The notes: generated by a model not told the origin, from the letters alone. 48,669 nt of DNA from Piscirickettsiaceae bacterium (GCA_024685975.1 JAIBDZ010000010.1:1-48669), one strand, 5' to 3'. Counted from the first letter of the stretch, positions 1 through 10,607 are shown. Translations and numbers: made by a program.

Positions 1-38
1 AAACAGACTCAATAACAGATTTACAGCAAAGGTTAATT

Positions 39-503
39 ATGGATATTCGCAAAATAAAAAAACTCATTGATTTGATCCAAGAATCTGATGTCGCAGAAAT
101 CGAAATCCAAGAAGGAGAAGAATCTGTTCGAATCAGTCGAACCAATAATAATCCGCAAGTTATGATGGCTTCTCAAGCAATGCCAGCACCTGCTCCTGCT
201 GCTGCACCAGCCATGCCGGCACCTACTGTTGATGTTGATACGCCCGCTGCATCACCAGCATCAAATACGAACAATGCCGTCAAGTCACCAATGGTTGGGA
301 CTTTTTATCGTTCTTCATCACCAGAATCAGCCCCTTTTGCTGAAGTCGGCCAAACCGTTGCTGAAGGTGATGTCATTTGCATTATCGAAGCGATGAAGAT
401 GTTCAATCAAATTGAATCAGACAAAAGCGGCGTCATCAAAGCCATCCTCGTTGAAAATGGACACCCTGTTGAATTTGGTGAACCTTTAATCATCATTGAA
501 TAA
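39..503 (+). CDS. accB: Biotin carboxyl carrier protein of acetyl-CoA carboxylase
   Basis: This 154-residue protein carries the biotin that shuttles CO2 between biotin carboxylase and carboxyltransferase in the first step of fatty-acid synthesis. Residues 1-36 form the N-terminal segment typical of AccB. Residues 43-76 are an Ala/Pro-rich linker. Residues 80-154 are the biotinyl/lipoyl domain with the EAMKM motif, placing the biotinylated lysine at K120. The ATG at 39 is preceded by an AAAGG ribosome site. accC follows after 52 bases, the usual accBC operon. The promoter lies outside the window. Identification is secure. Confidence 0.98.
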   Translation: MDIRKIKKLIDLIQESDVAEIEIQEGEESVRISRTNNNPQVMMASQAMPAPAPAAAPAMPAPTVDVDTPAASPASNTNNAVKSPMVGTFYRSSSPESAPFAEVGQTVAEGDVICIIEAMKMFNQIESDKSGVIKAILVENGHPVEFGEPLIIIE

Positions 504-555
504 AACGTCCTAACATAGCCTGTTCCACTCCAAATTTAACGGATAAAAAGCGACC

Positions 556-1896
556 ATGATCGATAAAATTGTCATTGCCAACCGAGGTGAAATTGCCCTT
601 CGCGTATTACGCGCTTGTCACGAGCTTGGCATCAAAACCGTTGCTGTTCACTCTGAGGCTGATCGAGACTTAAAACATGTCTTATTAGCAGATGAAAGTG
701 TCTGTATTGGCCCTGCTCCTTCCAATGAGAGCTACTTAAACGTTCCTGCGATTATCAGTGCTGCCGAAATCACCGATGCTTCAGCTATTCACCCTGGTTA
801 TGGCTTTTTATCTGAAAATGCTGATTTCTCAGAACGCGTTGAAGAAAGTGGCTTTATTTTTATTGGCCCTAAAGCAGACACTATTCGCTTAATGGGTGAC
901 AAAGTCTCTGCCATTAAAGCCATGAAAGAAGCAGGAGTACCTTGTGTACCTGGTTCAGATGGCCCCTTGGGTAATGACGATGCCACTAATTTAAAATTAG
1001 CGAAAGGAATCGGTTATCCCATCATTATTAAAGCTTCTGGCGGTGGTGGTGGTCGTGGCATGCGCGAAGTACATAGCGAAGCCCATTTATTAAATGCCAT
1101 TGCCTTAACTCGAAGTGAAGCCAAAGCGGCTTTTGCGAATGATGTCGTTTATATGGAGAAATTTCTCACAAACCCACGTCACATCGAATTCCAAGTCTTA
1201 GCAGACGAACACGGTAATGCCATCCATTTAGGTGAACGTGATTGTTCCATGCAACGTCGTCACCAAAAAGTATTAGAAGAAGCGCCCGCTCCTGGTATTA
1301 CTGAAGAAATGCGAAACCGGATGGGCAAAATTTGTGCTGATGCCTGTGTCCGTATTGGTTATCGTGGTGCTGGTACTTTCGAATTCCTTTATCAAGACGG
1401 CGAATTTTATTTCATTGAAATGAACACCCGTATACAAGTTGAGCACCCGGTGACAGAACGCGTCACTGATACCGACTTAGTCGCTGAGCAAATCCGCATT
1501 GCAGCCGGTGAGCCACTCTCGTTGCGCCAAGAAGACATTGTCATCAGAGGCCATGCTATCGAATGCCGTATCAACGCTGAAGATGCCAGAACATTTATGC
1601 CAAGTCCTGGCACAATTACCCACTACCATGCACCTGGTGGTGCAGGCATTCGTATGGATTCACACGTTTATAGTGGGTATCGTGTTCCACCTCATTATGA
1701 TTCTTTAATCGGCAAACTCATTTCTTATGGTAAAACACGAGAGTCTGCTATTGCTCGTATGCGAACAGCTTTAGCTGAAATTGGCATCGAAGGCATTAAA
1801 ACTAACACCGAGTTACATAAAGACATTATCGAAGATGCACATTTCCAAACAGGTGGAACCAATATTCATTATCTTGAAAAGAAATTGGGCCTGTAA
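556..1896 (+). CDS. accC: Biotin carboxylase subunit of acetyl-CoA carboxylase
   Basis: This 446-residue ATP-grasp enzyme carboxylates the biotin on AccB using ATP and bicarbonate. The Gly-rich ATP loop (GGGGGRGM) is at residues 162-169. E276, E288, N290, R292, E296 and R338 fall at the same positions as the metal- and bicarbonate-binding residues of the E. coli enzyme. The C-terminus ends in the family hallmark [14 protein letters not shown]. Length is normal (449 in E. coli). It lies between accB and prmA on the same strand, probably in one transcript. Confidence 0.98.
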   Translation: MIDKIVIANRGEIALRVLRACHELGIKTVAVHSEADRDLKHVLLADESVCIGPAPSNESYLNVPAIISAAEITDASAIHPGYGFLSENADFSERVEESGFIFIGPKADTIRLMGDKVSAIKAMKEAGVPCVPGSDGPLGNDDATNLKLAKGIGYPIIIKASGGGGGRGMREVHSEAHLLNAIALTRSEAKAAFANDVVYMEKFLTNPRHIEFQVLADEHGNAIHLGERDCSMQRRHQKVLEEAPAPGITEEMRNRMGKICADACVRIGYRGAGTFEFLYQDGEFYFIEMNTRIQVEHPVTERVTDTDLVAEQIRIAAGEPLSLRQEDIVIRGHAIECRINAEDARTFMPSPGTITHYHAPGGAGIRMDSHVYSGYRVPPHYDSLIGKLISYGKTRESAIARMRTALAEIGIEGIKTNTELHKDIIEDAHFQTGGTNIHYLEKKLGL

Positions 1897-1939
1897 CGCC
1901 ATGTTAATCCATGCCAACCTTTAAGTTCGAGATTGTCTG

Positions 1940-2818
1940 ATGGCCTGGATCCAACTTATCTTCAATAGTTCGCTTGACGGCGCCGATCACCTTTCTGACT
2001 GCTTATCAGAATGTGGTGCAGGCGCAGTTACCTTTCAAGATAGCGCTGATCAACCTATTTACGAACCAGACATTGGCACGACACCGTTATGGACTTCAAC
2101 GCACGTTATCGCCTTATTTGATGCTGATACTGACATTGCTTCTCTTATCGCACAATTAACAACGCTACTTGCTCCTCAGGCTTTACCTGATTATAAAGTG
2201 GAAGCCGTCGAAGATAAGGACTGGGTGAGAGAGTGGATGGATAATTTCCATCCCATGTCTTTTGGTGACACATTGTGGATCTGTCCGAGCTGGCATACCC
2301 CACCGGAACCTGATGCCATCAATATATTGCTTGATCCCGGCTTGGCTTTTGGTACAGGAACTCACCCTACCACCGCCTTATGTTTGAATTGGCTAGATCA
2401 AGCAGACGTAAAAGATAAAGTAGTCATCGACTATGGTTGCGGCAGCGGTATTCTTGCGATTGCTGCGGCTTTATTAGGCGCCAAAAAAGTCATTGGCGTC
2501 GACATCGACCCGCAAGCATTAGAAGCAACGCAAGCAAATGCCAAACGCAATCACGTCACTATTGATACTTATCTGCCAGAAGATTGCCCAGACATCAAAG
2601 CAGACCTCATTATTGCCAATATCCTAGCAGGACCATTGCAACAACTGGCTCCGACACTGACCGCCTTCTCAAAACCACAATCTGATATCGTATTATCTGG
2701 CATCCTTGCTTCTCAGGCCAACAGCGTTAGCCAAGCTTACCAACCCCATTTTGACATGGCTCCTGCCGTGCAAAAAGAAGACTGGATCCGATTAACGGGG
2801 CATCATCATGCAAACTAG
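1940..2818 (+). CDS. prmA: Ribosomal protein L11 methyltransferase
   Basis: This 292-residue SAM-dependent enzyme methylates lysines and the N-terminus of ribosomal protein L11. The N-terminal L11-recognition domain is followed by the signature LDPGLAFGTGTHPTT (residues 131-145) and the SAM-binding motif DYGCGSG (164-170). IIANILAGPL near residue 230 is the conserved NxLA-type motif. Its last 11 bases overlap the start of dusB, so the two are translationally linked. The accC-prmA-dusB-fis order is common in gammaproteobacteria. Confidence 0.97.
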   Translation: MAWIQLIFNSSLDGADHLSDCLSECGAGAVTFQDSADQPIYEPDIGTTPLWTSTHVIALFDADTDIASLIAQLTTLLAPQALPDYKVEAVEDKDWVREWMDNFHPMSFGDTLWICPSWHTPPEPDAINILLDPGLAFGTGTHPTTALCLNWLDQADVKDKVVIDYGCGSGILAIAAALLGAKKVIGVDIDPQALEATQANAKRNHVTIDTYLPEDCPDIKADLIIANILAGPLQQLAPTLTAFSKPQSDIVLSGILASQANSVSQAYQPHFDMAPAVQKEDWIRLTGHHHAN

Positions 2819-3809
2819 TCCTATCCAGATTGGCCCTTATACCTTACCCAACAATTTATTCCTTGCCCCAATGGCAGGCGTCACCGATAGACCATTCCGA
2901 CAACTCTGCCGCCGTCTTGGTGCCGGTATGGCTGTCTCAGAAATGATTACGGCCAATAAAACACTCTGGGCCAGTAAAAAGTCACTGCTCAGAGCTAACC
3001 ATATTGGTGAACCTGAACCACGTAGCATCCAAATCGCAGGTGCCGATCCCATTATGCTTGCAGAAGCAGCCCAGCATAATGTTGACCAAGGCGCTCATAT
3101 TATTGATATCAATATGGGCTGCCCGGCTAAAAAAGTTTGTAACGTCATGGCAGGATCAGCCTTATTACAAAATGAACAATTGGTCGCTGATATTCTCGAA
3201 TCCGTCGTCAATGCCGTCGATGTTCCTGTGACACTGAAAATTCGCACTGGTTGGGATCCTGACCATCGCAATGGTCTCACTATTGCTAAAATTGCAGAAC
3301 AGTCCGGTATACAGGCCTTAGCCGTACATGGTCGAACCCGGGCCTGTGCTTATAAAGGCGATGCTGAATATGACACCATCGCAGAAATCAAATCTGCCCT
3401 TAGCATTCCAGTTATTGCCAATGGTGATATCACGACCCCAGAAAAAGCCAAGCAGGTTCTCGACTATACTGGCGTAGACGGCTTGATGATTGGCCGTGCT
3501 GCCCAAGGCAACCCTTGGATCTTCAAACAAATTTTAGCGTATCTAGAGTCGGGGGAGCCAACAACCGCCCCAGCGATTGCTGAAGTCCAGCACATTTTAA
3601 TCGAACATTTGCATGCTTTATATGATTTTTATGGTGAATATACCGGTGTGCGTATGGCAAGAAAACATATTGCTTGGTACAGTAAGGGCCTACGAGATGG
3701 GAACCCTTTCCGCAAAAAAATGAATACTTTTGAACACCCAGAACAGCAATTGGCCTATACAGAAGCTTTTTTTAGTGCGCTCGCATCCAATGAGATCTTG
3801 GCAGCATGA
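2808..3809 (+). CDS. dusB: tRNA-dihydrouridine synthase B
   Basis: This 333-residue FMN-dependent TIM-barrel enzyme reduces uridine to dihydrouridine in the tRNA D-loop. The motif [12 protein letters not shown] (residues 20-31) is the family start signature. MGCPAKKVC (103-111) contains the likely catalytic cysteine C105. The FMN-phosphate region NGDI...[13 protein letters not shown] is present. The start overlaps prmA, and the stop overlaps the fis start as ATGA. The dusB-fis pair is a classic co-transcribed unit in this class. Confidence 0.97.
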   Translation: MQTSPIQIGPYTLPNNLFLAPMAGVTDRPFRQLCRRLGAGMAVSEMITANKTLWASKKSLLRANHIGEPEPRSIQIAGADPIMLAEAAQHNVDQGAHIIDINMGCPAKKVCNVMAGSALLQNEQLVADILESVVNAVDVPVTLKIRTGWDPDHRNGLTIAKIAEQSGIQALAVHGRTRACAYKGDAEYDTIAEIKSALSIPVIANGDITTPEKAKQVLDYTGVDGLMIGRAAQGNPWIFKQILAYLESGEPTTAPAIAEVQHILIEHLHALYDFYGEYTGVRMARKHIAWYSKGLRDGNPFRKKMNTFEHPEQQLAYTEAFFSALASNEILAA

Positions 3810-4096
3810 ACAAACCGGACTCGCCATTAAACCATTTTATTGCGCCTGATTTACTCGCAAATCAAGATGGCTCCCTCAGTGATTGTGTTGAAAAAGCTAT
3901 TAAAGATTACTTCCAACAATTGGAAGGACATCACACCGCAAACCTCTACGAATTGCTACTTGCAGAAGTAGAGGCACCACTGCTCAAAGCAACATTAGAG
4001 CACACGAAAGGCAATCAATGCCGCGCCTCAGAAATACTCGGTATCAATCGCGGTACATTACGTAAAAAATTAAAAACCTACGGGTTCATCGAATAA
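3806..4096 (+). CDS. fis: Nucleoid-associated DNA-binding protein Fis
   Basis: This is a 96-residue homodimeric nucleoid protein that bends DNA and influences rRNA promoters, recombination and replication. The C-terminal helix-turn-helix runs from about residue 62 to 94 ([18 protein letters not shown], then [13 protein letters not shown]) and matches the Fis/NtrC-type HTH. The N-terminal arm resembles that of non-enteric Fis proteins. The start is coupled to dusB by a 4-base overlap. No separate fis promoter is visible, so expression probably follows the upstream operon. Confidence 0.95.
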   Translation: MNKPDSPLNHFIAPDLLANQDGSLSDCVEKAIKDYFQQLEGHHTANLYELLLAEVEAPLLKATLEHTKGNQCRASEILGINRGTLRKKLKTYGFIE

Positions 4097-4120
4097 GTTA
4101 TTTTTGTTAAGGTCACCTCA

Positions 4121-5683
4121 ATGAACAAGATCCAACGCGCTTTATTAAGCGTATCTGATAAAACTGGCGTACTTGAATTAGCGCAACAACTTCACCAACA
4201 CGGTATTGAACTCCTATCAACCGGCGGCACAGCAAAACTGCTTCAAGAAGCAGGACTACCTGTCAAAGAAGTGTCTGAGCACACCGGCTTTCCAGAAATG
4301 ATGGCAGGCCGTATTAAAACACTTCACCCTAAAATCCATGGTGGTTTATTAGGTCGCCGCGGTACTGATGAAGGCATTATGGCTGAGCACGATATTAGCC
4401 CGATCGATTTGGTCGTTGTCAATCTATATCCTTTTGAAGCCACCATTGCTCGCGATGATTGCACTTTAGATATGGCGATTGAAAATATTGATATTGGCGG
4501 CCCAACCATGTTGCGTGCCGCTGCTAAGAATCATGCCGCAGTCACTGTTTTAATTGATCCTAACGACTATCAAAACGTATTAGAGCAAATTGCGACTAAT
4601 GGATGCGTTGATGACGCGACTCGTTTTGATCTTGCCGTCAAAACGTTTGAGCATACTGCTCACTACGATGGCATGATTGCTAATTATTTTGGCACACGAA
4701 CAGAAAGCGAAGACACCACTTTCCCTCGTACATTTAATAGCCAGTTCTATAAAGCACAAGAAATGCGCTATGGTGAGAACCCACATCAAAAAGCCGCATT
4801 CTACACCGAACGCCAGCCTGAATCAGGCACGATTGGCGTCGCTATGCAATTACAAGGTAAAGCGCTGTCATATAACAATATTGCTGACACTGATGCCGCA
4901 TTAGAATGCGTCAAAGCCTTCCCGGAGTCGCCAGCATGCGTCATTGTCAAACATGCTAATCCATGTGGCGTTGCCACCGCTGACAGCATCTTAGATGCCT
5001 ATGAATTAGCCTATCAAACCGATACAACATCGGCCTTTGGCGGCATTATTGCTTTTAATAGAGAATTAGATGCCACAACCGCGCAAACGATTATAGATCG
5101 CCAATTTGTTGAAGTGATTATTGCCCCTTCCGTCAGTGACGAAGCGCAGGCTATTGTCGCTCAAAAAGCCAACGTCAGATTGCTCAACTGTGGAGACTTA
5201 CCTGCAAAAGCGGTCGCAGGCTTAGACTATAAACGCGTCACGGGGGGCTTATTAGTGCAAGATCGAGATATCGCCTTAGTACAAGATGATGAATTAACCG
5301 TTGTCACTAAAAAAGTCCCAACAGAACAGCAAATGCATGATCTTCGTTTTGCATGGCGTGTGGCTAAATTTGTGAAATCCAACGCAATTGTTTACGCTAA
5401 TAAGCAACAGACGATCGGTATTGGTGCAGGACAAATGAGTCGTGTCGTCAGTAGCCGAATTGCAGGCATCAAAGCTGAAGATGCAGGTTTAGTTGTTGAA
5501 GGAGCCGTCATGGCTTCGGATGCGTTCTTCCCATTCCGCGATGGACTAGACGCTGCAGCAGAAGCGGGTATCAGCGCCGTTATTCAACCAGGAGGATCAA
5601 TGCGTGATGAGGAAGTCATTGCAGCAGCAGACGAACACGGTATCGCTATGGTCTTCACAGGTATGCGTCACTTTAGACACTAA
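4121..5683 (+). CDS. purH: Bifunctional AICAR transformylase / IMP cyclohydrolase
   Basis: This 520-residue enzyme performs the last two steps of de novo IMP synthesis. The N-terminal MGS-like IMP cyclohydrolase domain (about 1-195) contains STGGTAKLL and [12 protein letters not shown]. The C-terminal transformylase has the KHANPCGVA catalytic segment and ends with the conserved [12 protein letters not shown]...[12 protein letters not shown]...FTGMRHFRH. Only 24 bases separate it from fis, so it is probably co-transcribed. purD, which often follows, is absent here; the next gene is a CyaA homologue. Confidence 0.98.
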   Translation: MNKIQRALLSVSDKTGVLELAQQLHQHGIELLSTGGTAKLLQEAGLPVKEVSEHTGFPEMMAGRIKTLHPKIHGGLLGRRGTDEGIMAEHDISPIDLVVVNLYPFEATIARDDCTLDMAIENIDIGGPTMLRAAAKNHAAVTVLIDPNDYQNVLEQIATNGCVDDATRFDLAVKTFEHTAHYDGMIANYFGTRTESEDTTFPRTFNSQFYKAQEMRYGENPHQKAAFYTERQPESGTIGVAMQLQGKALSYNNIADTDAALECVKAFPESPACVIVKHANPCGVATADSILDAYELAYQTDTTSAFGGIIAFNRELDATTAQTIIDRQFVEVIIAPSVSDEAQAIVAQKANVRLLNCGDLPAKAVAGLDYKRVTGGLLVQDRDIALVQDDELTVVTKKVPTEQQMHDLRFAWRVAKFVKSNAIVYANKQQTIGIGAGQMSRVVSSRIAGIKAEDAGLVVEGAVMASDAFFPFRDGLDAAAEAGISAVIQPGGSMRDEEVIAAADEHGIAMVFTGMRHFRH

Positions 5684-5707
5684 GCAAACCCACCAAGTTG
5701 AATTGAT

Positions 5708-8350
5708 ATGGATGCCAATCTAGTTATCGATCAATTCCAACAGTTTAACCGCTCTAGACTAGAGCGGTTAAACAAACTGGTTTCACCAAAACAGCACGAC
5801 TTCCTTTCACTACTGCCCATTTTAATACACCATAATTTTTCCGATCTCCCCGCTTATGGAGGCACGGACTGCCCTTTCGGCATTGTTGATTACCAAGTCG
5901 ATGATGACACAATTACCGCGCTACAAAAGCACTACCCTCGTTTCAAATACAAGCGCCAAGGTATCCGAAATTATGGCTTTTCAGCCTTATACCTGATTAA
6001 CCGTTATGGCTTACTAAACCTACCAAGCGAATTAAGCTTTGATATTGTGTTAGTCCATCACGCATTATCATCAAGTCAACAACTCGCTTTAGATAACAAA
6101 TTACAGCTCTTGTCTGAATGGGCCTTGCCATTTGGCATTCAATTAAACTGTATTTTGCTCGACCAAGAAACATTAGCGTCATCGAACAAACCTGAAATCC
6201 TAAATGATTTATACTTAAATGGCCTGATTTTAGCTGGGGCGATCCCATTGTGGTGGCTTACCGCCCCTAATGAACCTTATCCAAAACAAGCCGATATATT
6301 TGATCATCAGCACGCTAAGTACTCGACATTAAACCTCGGTAATGCTGTTTCGTTAAAAGCCTCTGACTATGCTAAAGCACTACATGAGCAATTGTTACAG
6401 GCACTCGATAAGGGCTTGTCACATTGTTTAGATCTCATCTATTTAGAACAACAATTAATCCAATTTCCAAAGGTTTACCCACTTTGCCTTCGATTAAGAT
6501 ATGCTTTACATAAAGGTGAAACTAACCCAATACACCTTGATCAACAAGTATTAAAACTGCAAACAATACAGCACAATAAAGCCATCTCTGCCAATGCAAA
6601 AAAATTAGCCCAACAATCTCTTTACTTGGCCTTCAAAGAAGCATTATCCAAAACCATCAAACAGCCGGCTCACCCCTGGCGCAGAGAATTCATCAAACAA
6701 TTGACTCACGATTGGCAGTGGGCTAACCATGATTTCCTCATCTTAGATAGACGAAACCGGGCTCACTTTACACAATGCCTTGAAGAACACGAGCAAACAA
6801 CAAGCTACTTCACACAGGCATTAACAACGTTAAAAAACTTTTGCCAACAACAACAAATACAAGATCTATCGTTAAAGGAAATTGAACAAACACTCTATCG
6901 CTATCAACAAAACAAACCCAATATACTGAGCCAACTTCCTAGTGGAATAACGGCAAAAGCACCCGAAGAATACCTCTATTTTTACCGCTTCGGCCAAGAG
7001 AGCCTTTGGAAGTTAAGCCTGATCAGCCTTGAATCTGAATCGCAATCAGCCACTTACCAAGCACGCACCTATCTTGAATTAGTCGCTTGGGCTGTTATAA
7101 ACGGCCTATTAAAAAGCGAAACACGCATATTAGTAAGTGATAAAACACAGCAAATCACCTTAAAAGCCGTCATGGATTTATCGGCACAACTGTTACGCAC
7201 AGAATTAGCACACGCAACAGACAAGACTATCGCTCTCACACCAGACAACACCGCGCCACGCAATATTGCATCATTACATTTGTTTGCTAATTTAGATCCA
7301 GAACACAACCTCATTTTTGTTCAACATCAAGACCCTGATATACAGCTCACAACACTACATAATGATCCCTTTAACTATGCCAACCGTGGTGCAAATTTAC
7401 TCTATCAAGTTGATGCATTATTGCTCACCACACAAGGGGAATGGCAATTGTTTCAGTTCAAAGGAAAACAAGCGCCATTACAGCTTTTACAATACTTAAT
7501 TTCATGGTGGAGTGATGCAAAAACGCCCCACCCTATCAGCTGTTGGAGCCCAGCACAAAACCATAGCCAACTGATTAATCATCATTTACAGCAAATGGTA
7601 ACGGACGTGAACCATTATTTCCTGCAAGACAAAACGGCCCAGTTTGTCACTCAATTGGCTCATGAATTATATGTCTTCCATTGGCAACAAGAAGGCGCTG
7701 ACATTAGGCCTTTAAAATCCAGTCATTTAGAGAATGAATTAGCCACATTAAACCAGCAATTTATCTCAACGTATATCGATCGAAGGTTAGATCCAGACCA
7801 AAAACGCTTCACCTTACTCAGTGTTCAAAAGCCCAATACAATAAGCATCATCATTGAAGCCAAAGCACATGACACCATTATTCACATCGTCGATGAGTTG
7901 GCCAATCTCCACCACACGCATTTACAACTCAAGTTTGATACTGCATTGTCACATTACCAACACTTTATTCAAACAATGCATCAGCAACAATCTGAGCTGA
8001 CTATTGATTTTTATCAACTCAAACCTTTCGGCATCAACCAATGGAAGTTAAGCCCAATTAACTTGCCGCAGCCCAATCAAAAAAGAGGCTACTTACCCGT
8101 TATTATTCAAATGGATAGCGCAAAAGAAAATGCGAATTGCATTATCACTTGTGGCCCGAAGCAATTCTCTGGCCTTGCCAATAACGCTCAGTTACTACAA
8201 CAGCTCACTGAGTTTATTATGAACCTTCGAGCCAGTAAAATTGCCTACCCACTTTACATTAATGGCATCACTTTTACTGATCCTGAGCAAGTCACAGCAG
8301 CCGATTACATCATGCAAAAACACCGGTTTGAACAACAGTTAAACCAATAA
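5708..8350 (+). CDS. Class I adenylate cyclase homologue with a degenerate catalytic signature
   Basis: This 880-residue protein belongs to the class I (CyaA) adenylate cyclase family. Matches to E. coli CyaA by eye include the N-terminal LLPILIHHN...PFGI segment (residues 35-59), LLSEWALPFGIQLNCILLD (134-152), WRREFIKQLTHDWQW (324-338) and the regulatory C-terminal half. The nucleotidyl-transfer signature (G102-S103...S113-D114-L-D116-I-W118 in E. coli) aligns without gaps to N98-R99...L109-S110-F-D112-I-V114, so only the second Asp remains. It may therefore be a catalytically dead or repurposed homologue. The gene is intact, so it is not an obvious pseudogene. A 31-bp palindrome lies in codons 12-22. 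It starts 24 bases after purH. The family is fairly sure; loss of activity is inferred. Confidence 0.8.
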   Translation: MDANLVIDQFQQFNRSRLERLNKLVSPKQHDFLSLLPILIHHNFSDLPAYGGTDCPFGIVDYQVDDDTITALQKHYPRFKYKRQGIRNYGFSALYLINRYGLLNLPSELSFDIVLVHHALSSSQQLALDNKLQLLSEWALPFGIQLNCILLDQETLASSNKPEILNDLYLNGLILAGAIPLWWLTAPNEPYPKQADIFDHQHAKYSTLNLGNAVSLKASDYAKALHEQLLQALDKGLSHCLDLIYLEQQLIQFPKVYPLCLRLRYALHKGETNPIHLDQQVLKLQTIQHNKAISANAKKLAQQSLYLAFKEALSKTIKQPAHPWRREFIKQLTHDWQWANHDFLILDRRNRAHFTQCLEEHEQTTSYFTQALTTLKNFCQQQQIQDLSLKEIEQTLYRYQQNKPNILSQLPSGITAKAPEEYLYFYRFGQESLWKLSLISLESESQSATYQARTYLELVAWAVINGLLKSETRILVSDKTQQITLKAVMDLSAQLLRTELAHATDKTIALTPDNTAPRNIASLHLFANLDPEHNLIFVQHQDPDIQLTTLHNDPFNYANRGANLLYQVDALLLTTQGEWQLFQFKGKQAPLQLLQYLISWWSDAKTPHPISCWSPAQNHSQLINHHLQQMVTDVNHYFLQDKTAQFVTQLAHELYVFHWQQEGADIRPLKSSHLENELATLNQQFISTYIDRRLDPDQKRFTLLSVQKPNTISIIIEAKAHDTIIHIVDELANLHHTHLQLKFDTALSHYQHFIQTMHQQQSELTIDFYQLKPFGINQWKLSPINLPQPNQKRGYLPVIIQMDSAKENANCIITCGPKQFSGLANNAQLLQQLTEFIMNLRASKIAYPLYINGITFTDPEQVTAADYIMQKHRFEQQLNQ
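5743..5773. repeat. 31-bp near-perfect palindrome inside the 5' end of the CyaA-like gene
   Basis: The 15-base arm GTTTAACCGCTCTAG (5743-5757) is exactly repeated in inverted orientation at 5759-5773, with one central base. As RNA it would form a stem of about 14 bp with a 3-base loop, starting 35 bases after the start codon. No U-run follows, so it is not a standard terminator. It encodes FNRSRLERLN without breaking the frame. It could be an operator, a translation-blocking hairpin or a recombination relic. Confidence 0.85.
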
Positions 8351-8417
8351 AAACGCTTTCTCTTTCGGCTTCGCTCTTTTATTATGTCTATGTTTACAAG
8401 ATAACTAGAGATTCCTC

Positions 8418-9446
8418 ATGATTACAGTCGGCATTGTCGGTGCAACCGGTTATACAGGCGTTGAATTATTACGCCTACTCAGTCAACACCCCCAAGTTGT
8501 CATTCAATGCGTTACATCTCGAAGTGAAGCAGGTAAAGCCGTTAGTGAATTATTTCCTAATCTAAGAGGTCATATTGATATTGCTTTTAGTGAGCCTGAC
8601 ATCAATCAATTGGCTGACTGTGATGTCGTTTTTTTCGCCACACCGCATTGTGTCGCCATGGATATGGTGCCCCAACTCATCGCACGCAATACCAAAGTTA
8701 TTGATTTATCCGCAGACTTTAGACTGCAAGACGTCAATCAATGGCAAGATTGGTACAAGATGACTCATACTTGCCCTGAACTGATTGAGCAAGCAGTCTA
8801 TGGCCTACCAGAAGTCAATCGTGAACAAATAAAACAAGCGCAATTAATCGCTGTACCAGGTTGTTACCCAACAGCAACACAACTCGGTTTCTTACCGCTA
8901 TTGGAACAGAACTTGGTTGATCCAAGCCACCTCATTGCCGATGCCAAATCAGGTGTCAGTGGAGCTGGCCGAAAAGCGGCTATCGCGACATTATTAACCG
9001 AATCCTCGGAAAATATGACCGCTTACGCCGTATCAGGTCATCGCCACTTGCCTGAAATTACACAAGGGCTAAACAAGGCCTGTAATACACCGGTACACCT
9101 CACCTTTGTTCCGCACTTAACCCCGATGATTAGAGGTATTCACGCTACTTTATATGCTACCGCTACTCAAGAAGCGGATTTACAAGCGGTGTTTGAACAA
9201 CGTTATGCTAACGAGCCTTTTGTTGATGTATTACCAGCAGGTCACCATCCTTCGACTAGAACGGTCAAAGGGACCAACCTATGCAGAATAGCGGTACATC
9301 AACCCCAAAATAGCAATACTGTTGTCGTTTTATCAGTCATTGATAATCTCGTCAAAGGCGCCTCAGGACAAGCAATTCAAAATATGAATATTCTTTTTGG
9401 CTTTCCTGAAACAATGGCTATCGATGCCATTGCTGTCATGCCATAA
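8418..9446 (+). CDS. argC: N-acetyl-gamma-glutamyl-phosphate reductase
   Basis: This 342-residue NADPH-dependent enzyme makes N-acetylglutamate semialdehyde in arginine synthesis. The dinucleotide loop GATGYTG is at residues 8-14. The catalytic cysteine is C149 in [12 protein letters not shown]. The substrate-binding segment SGHRHLPEI and the C-terminal [15 protein letters not shown] are intact. It is the first gene of the argC-DUF6776-bactofilin-erpA block, an order also seen in pseudomonads. argH, the last step of the pathway, is at 23.3 kb. Confidence 0.97.
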   Translation: MITVGIVGATGYTGVELLRLLSQHPQVVIQCVTSRSEAGKAVSELFPNLRGHIDIAFSEPDINQLADCDVVFFATPHCVAMDMVPQLIARNTKVIDLSADFRLQDVNQWQDWYKMTHTCPELIEQAVYGLPEVNREQIKQAQLIAVPGCYPTATQLGFLPLLEQNLVDPSHLIADAKSGVSGAGRKAAIATLLTESSENMTAYAVSGHRHLPEITQGLNKACNTPVHLTFVPHLTPMIRGIHATLYATATQEADLQAVFEQRYANEPFVDVLPAGHHPSTRTVKGTNLCRIAVHQPQNSNTVVVLSVIDNLVKGASGQAIQNMNILFGFPETMAIDAIAVMP

Positions 9447-10157
9447 GTGCTCATGACATCATCAATACATCAGCACGATACCCATGTTATAAAAAAGTTA
9501 CTTAGCGTCCTTATCTTATTATTAATCATTGCAATAGCTCTATCGAGTTACCGCTATTATGCAAAAGACAGTTTATCCAACCAAATTTATACCTTAACGC
9601 AGCAAAACAACACGCTCCTGAAAGACAACACCGCTCTCAATGCACAAAGAGAAGACTTGCTCAAGACCTTATCAGAACAACAACAAACCATCGCAATACA
9701 ACAAGCGACAACAACAGAGTTACAAACCCAGCTCAACACACTACAAGATGACATCATCACCTTAAATCAAGAGCTCGATTTTTATCAAAATATTACCAGC
9801 GGTCAAACCACGAGCAAGCTACATATCAAAGAATTTAACTTAAGTGCTGAAACAGCACTTGCAGGTTTATATCGTTACCGCCTCGTTCTTGCACAAGGGA
9901 AAAAAATTACTCAACCGTTAACCGGCACCGTCAAGCTGTCCCTTAATGGTAGACTAGCTGAAGAAACGACAACAGTAGACATCACAGAACACGCCATGAG
10001 ATTAAGACATATTCAAGTTATTCATGGACTTATACAATTACAAAATGATTTCGCACCAGAGACACTCACCGTCAAGGTCACCCAAAACAAAAAAAACACG
10101 CTCAATACCACATTAGACTGGAACGACCTCACCCAACCAGTACAAACGGAAAGGTAA
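9447..10157 (+). CDS. DUF6776-like single-pass membrane coiled-coil protein
   Basis: This protein has a short cytoplasmic tail, one membrane anchor (about residues 17-37) and a long coiled coil with many Gln and Leu (about 45-112). A compact C-terminal domain starts after DFYQNI, which resembles the DUF6776 family. The GTG at 9447 directly follows the argC stop; an in-frame ATG at 9453 is an alternative start, and neither has a clear ribosome site. The bactofilin starts 3 bases downstream. Position suggests a cell-envelope or cell-shape partner of the bactofilin. No enzymatic role is visible. Confidence 0.75.
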   Translation: MLMTSSIHQHDTHVIKKLLSVLILLLIIAIALSSYRYYAKDSLSNQIYTLTQQNNTLLKDNTALNAQREDLLKTLSEQQQTIAIQQATTTELQTQLNTLQDDIITLNQELDFYQNITSGQTTSKLHIKEFNLSAETALAGLYRYRLVLAQGKKITQPLTGTVKLSLNGRLAEETTTVDITEHAMRLRHIQVIHGLIQLQNDFAPETLTVKVTQNKKNTLNTTLDWNDLTQPVQTER

Positions 10158-10160
10158 ATC

Positions 10161-10607
10161 ATGTTTACAAAGTCAAAAAAGAAAAGAAGCCATAAATCCC
10201 ATGTTCATATTGATACCTTAATTGGACAACATACTCACTTAAAAGGCGATATTGAGTTTAGTGGCGGGATTCGAATCGATGGCAAAATCACCGGTACAAT
10301 CAACGCAATTAACGATATAGACTCAGTACTAACACTAAGCGAACTTGGCGCCATAGAAGGTGAAGTGCGCGTGCCTAATATGATTATTAATGGCCAAATT
10401 AACGGTGATATTTATGCCATGGGACACATCGAACTCGCTGACAAAGCAAAAATCACTGGCAATGTTTTTTATCGACTGATAGAAATGGCCGTTGGCGCAG
10501 AAGTGAATGGCCAACTGATTCGCATGTCAGCTGAAGAAAACGGCCAACAACAACTACAGCAAGAGGCAACCCAGGCAGGTCAAATAGAACAAAAGTCTAA
10601 TTCTTGA
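10161..10607 (+). CDS. Bactofilin (polymer-forming cytoskeletal protein)
   Basis: This is a 148-residue protein with the bactofilin beta-helix core at about residues 19-115, recognisable from TLIGQHTHLKGDIEFSGGIR, IDGKITGTI and GEVRVPNMIINGQINGDIY. Bactofilins polymerise without nucleotides and position cell-wall enzymes or polar structures. The N-terminus is short and Lys/Arg-rich; the C-terminal tail is Gln-rich and probably disordered. It follows the coiled-coil membrane protein by 3 bases, consistent with a working pair. The family call is firm; the role in this organism is unknown. Confidence 0.9.
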   Translation: MFTKSKKKRSHKSHVHIDTLIGQHTHLKGDIEFSGGIRIDGKITGTINAINDIDSVLTLSELGAIEGEVRVPNMIINGQINGDIYAMGHIELADKAKITGNVFYRLIEMAVGAEVNGQLIRMSAEENGQQQLQQEATQAGQIEQKSNS

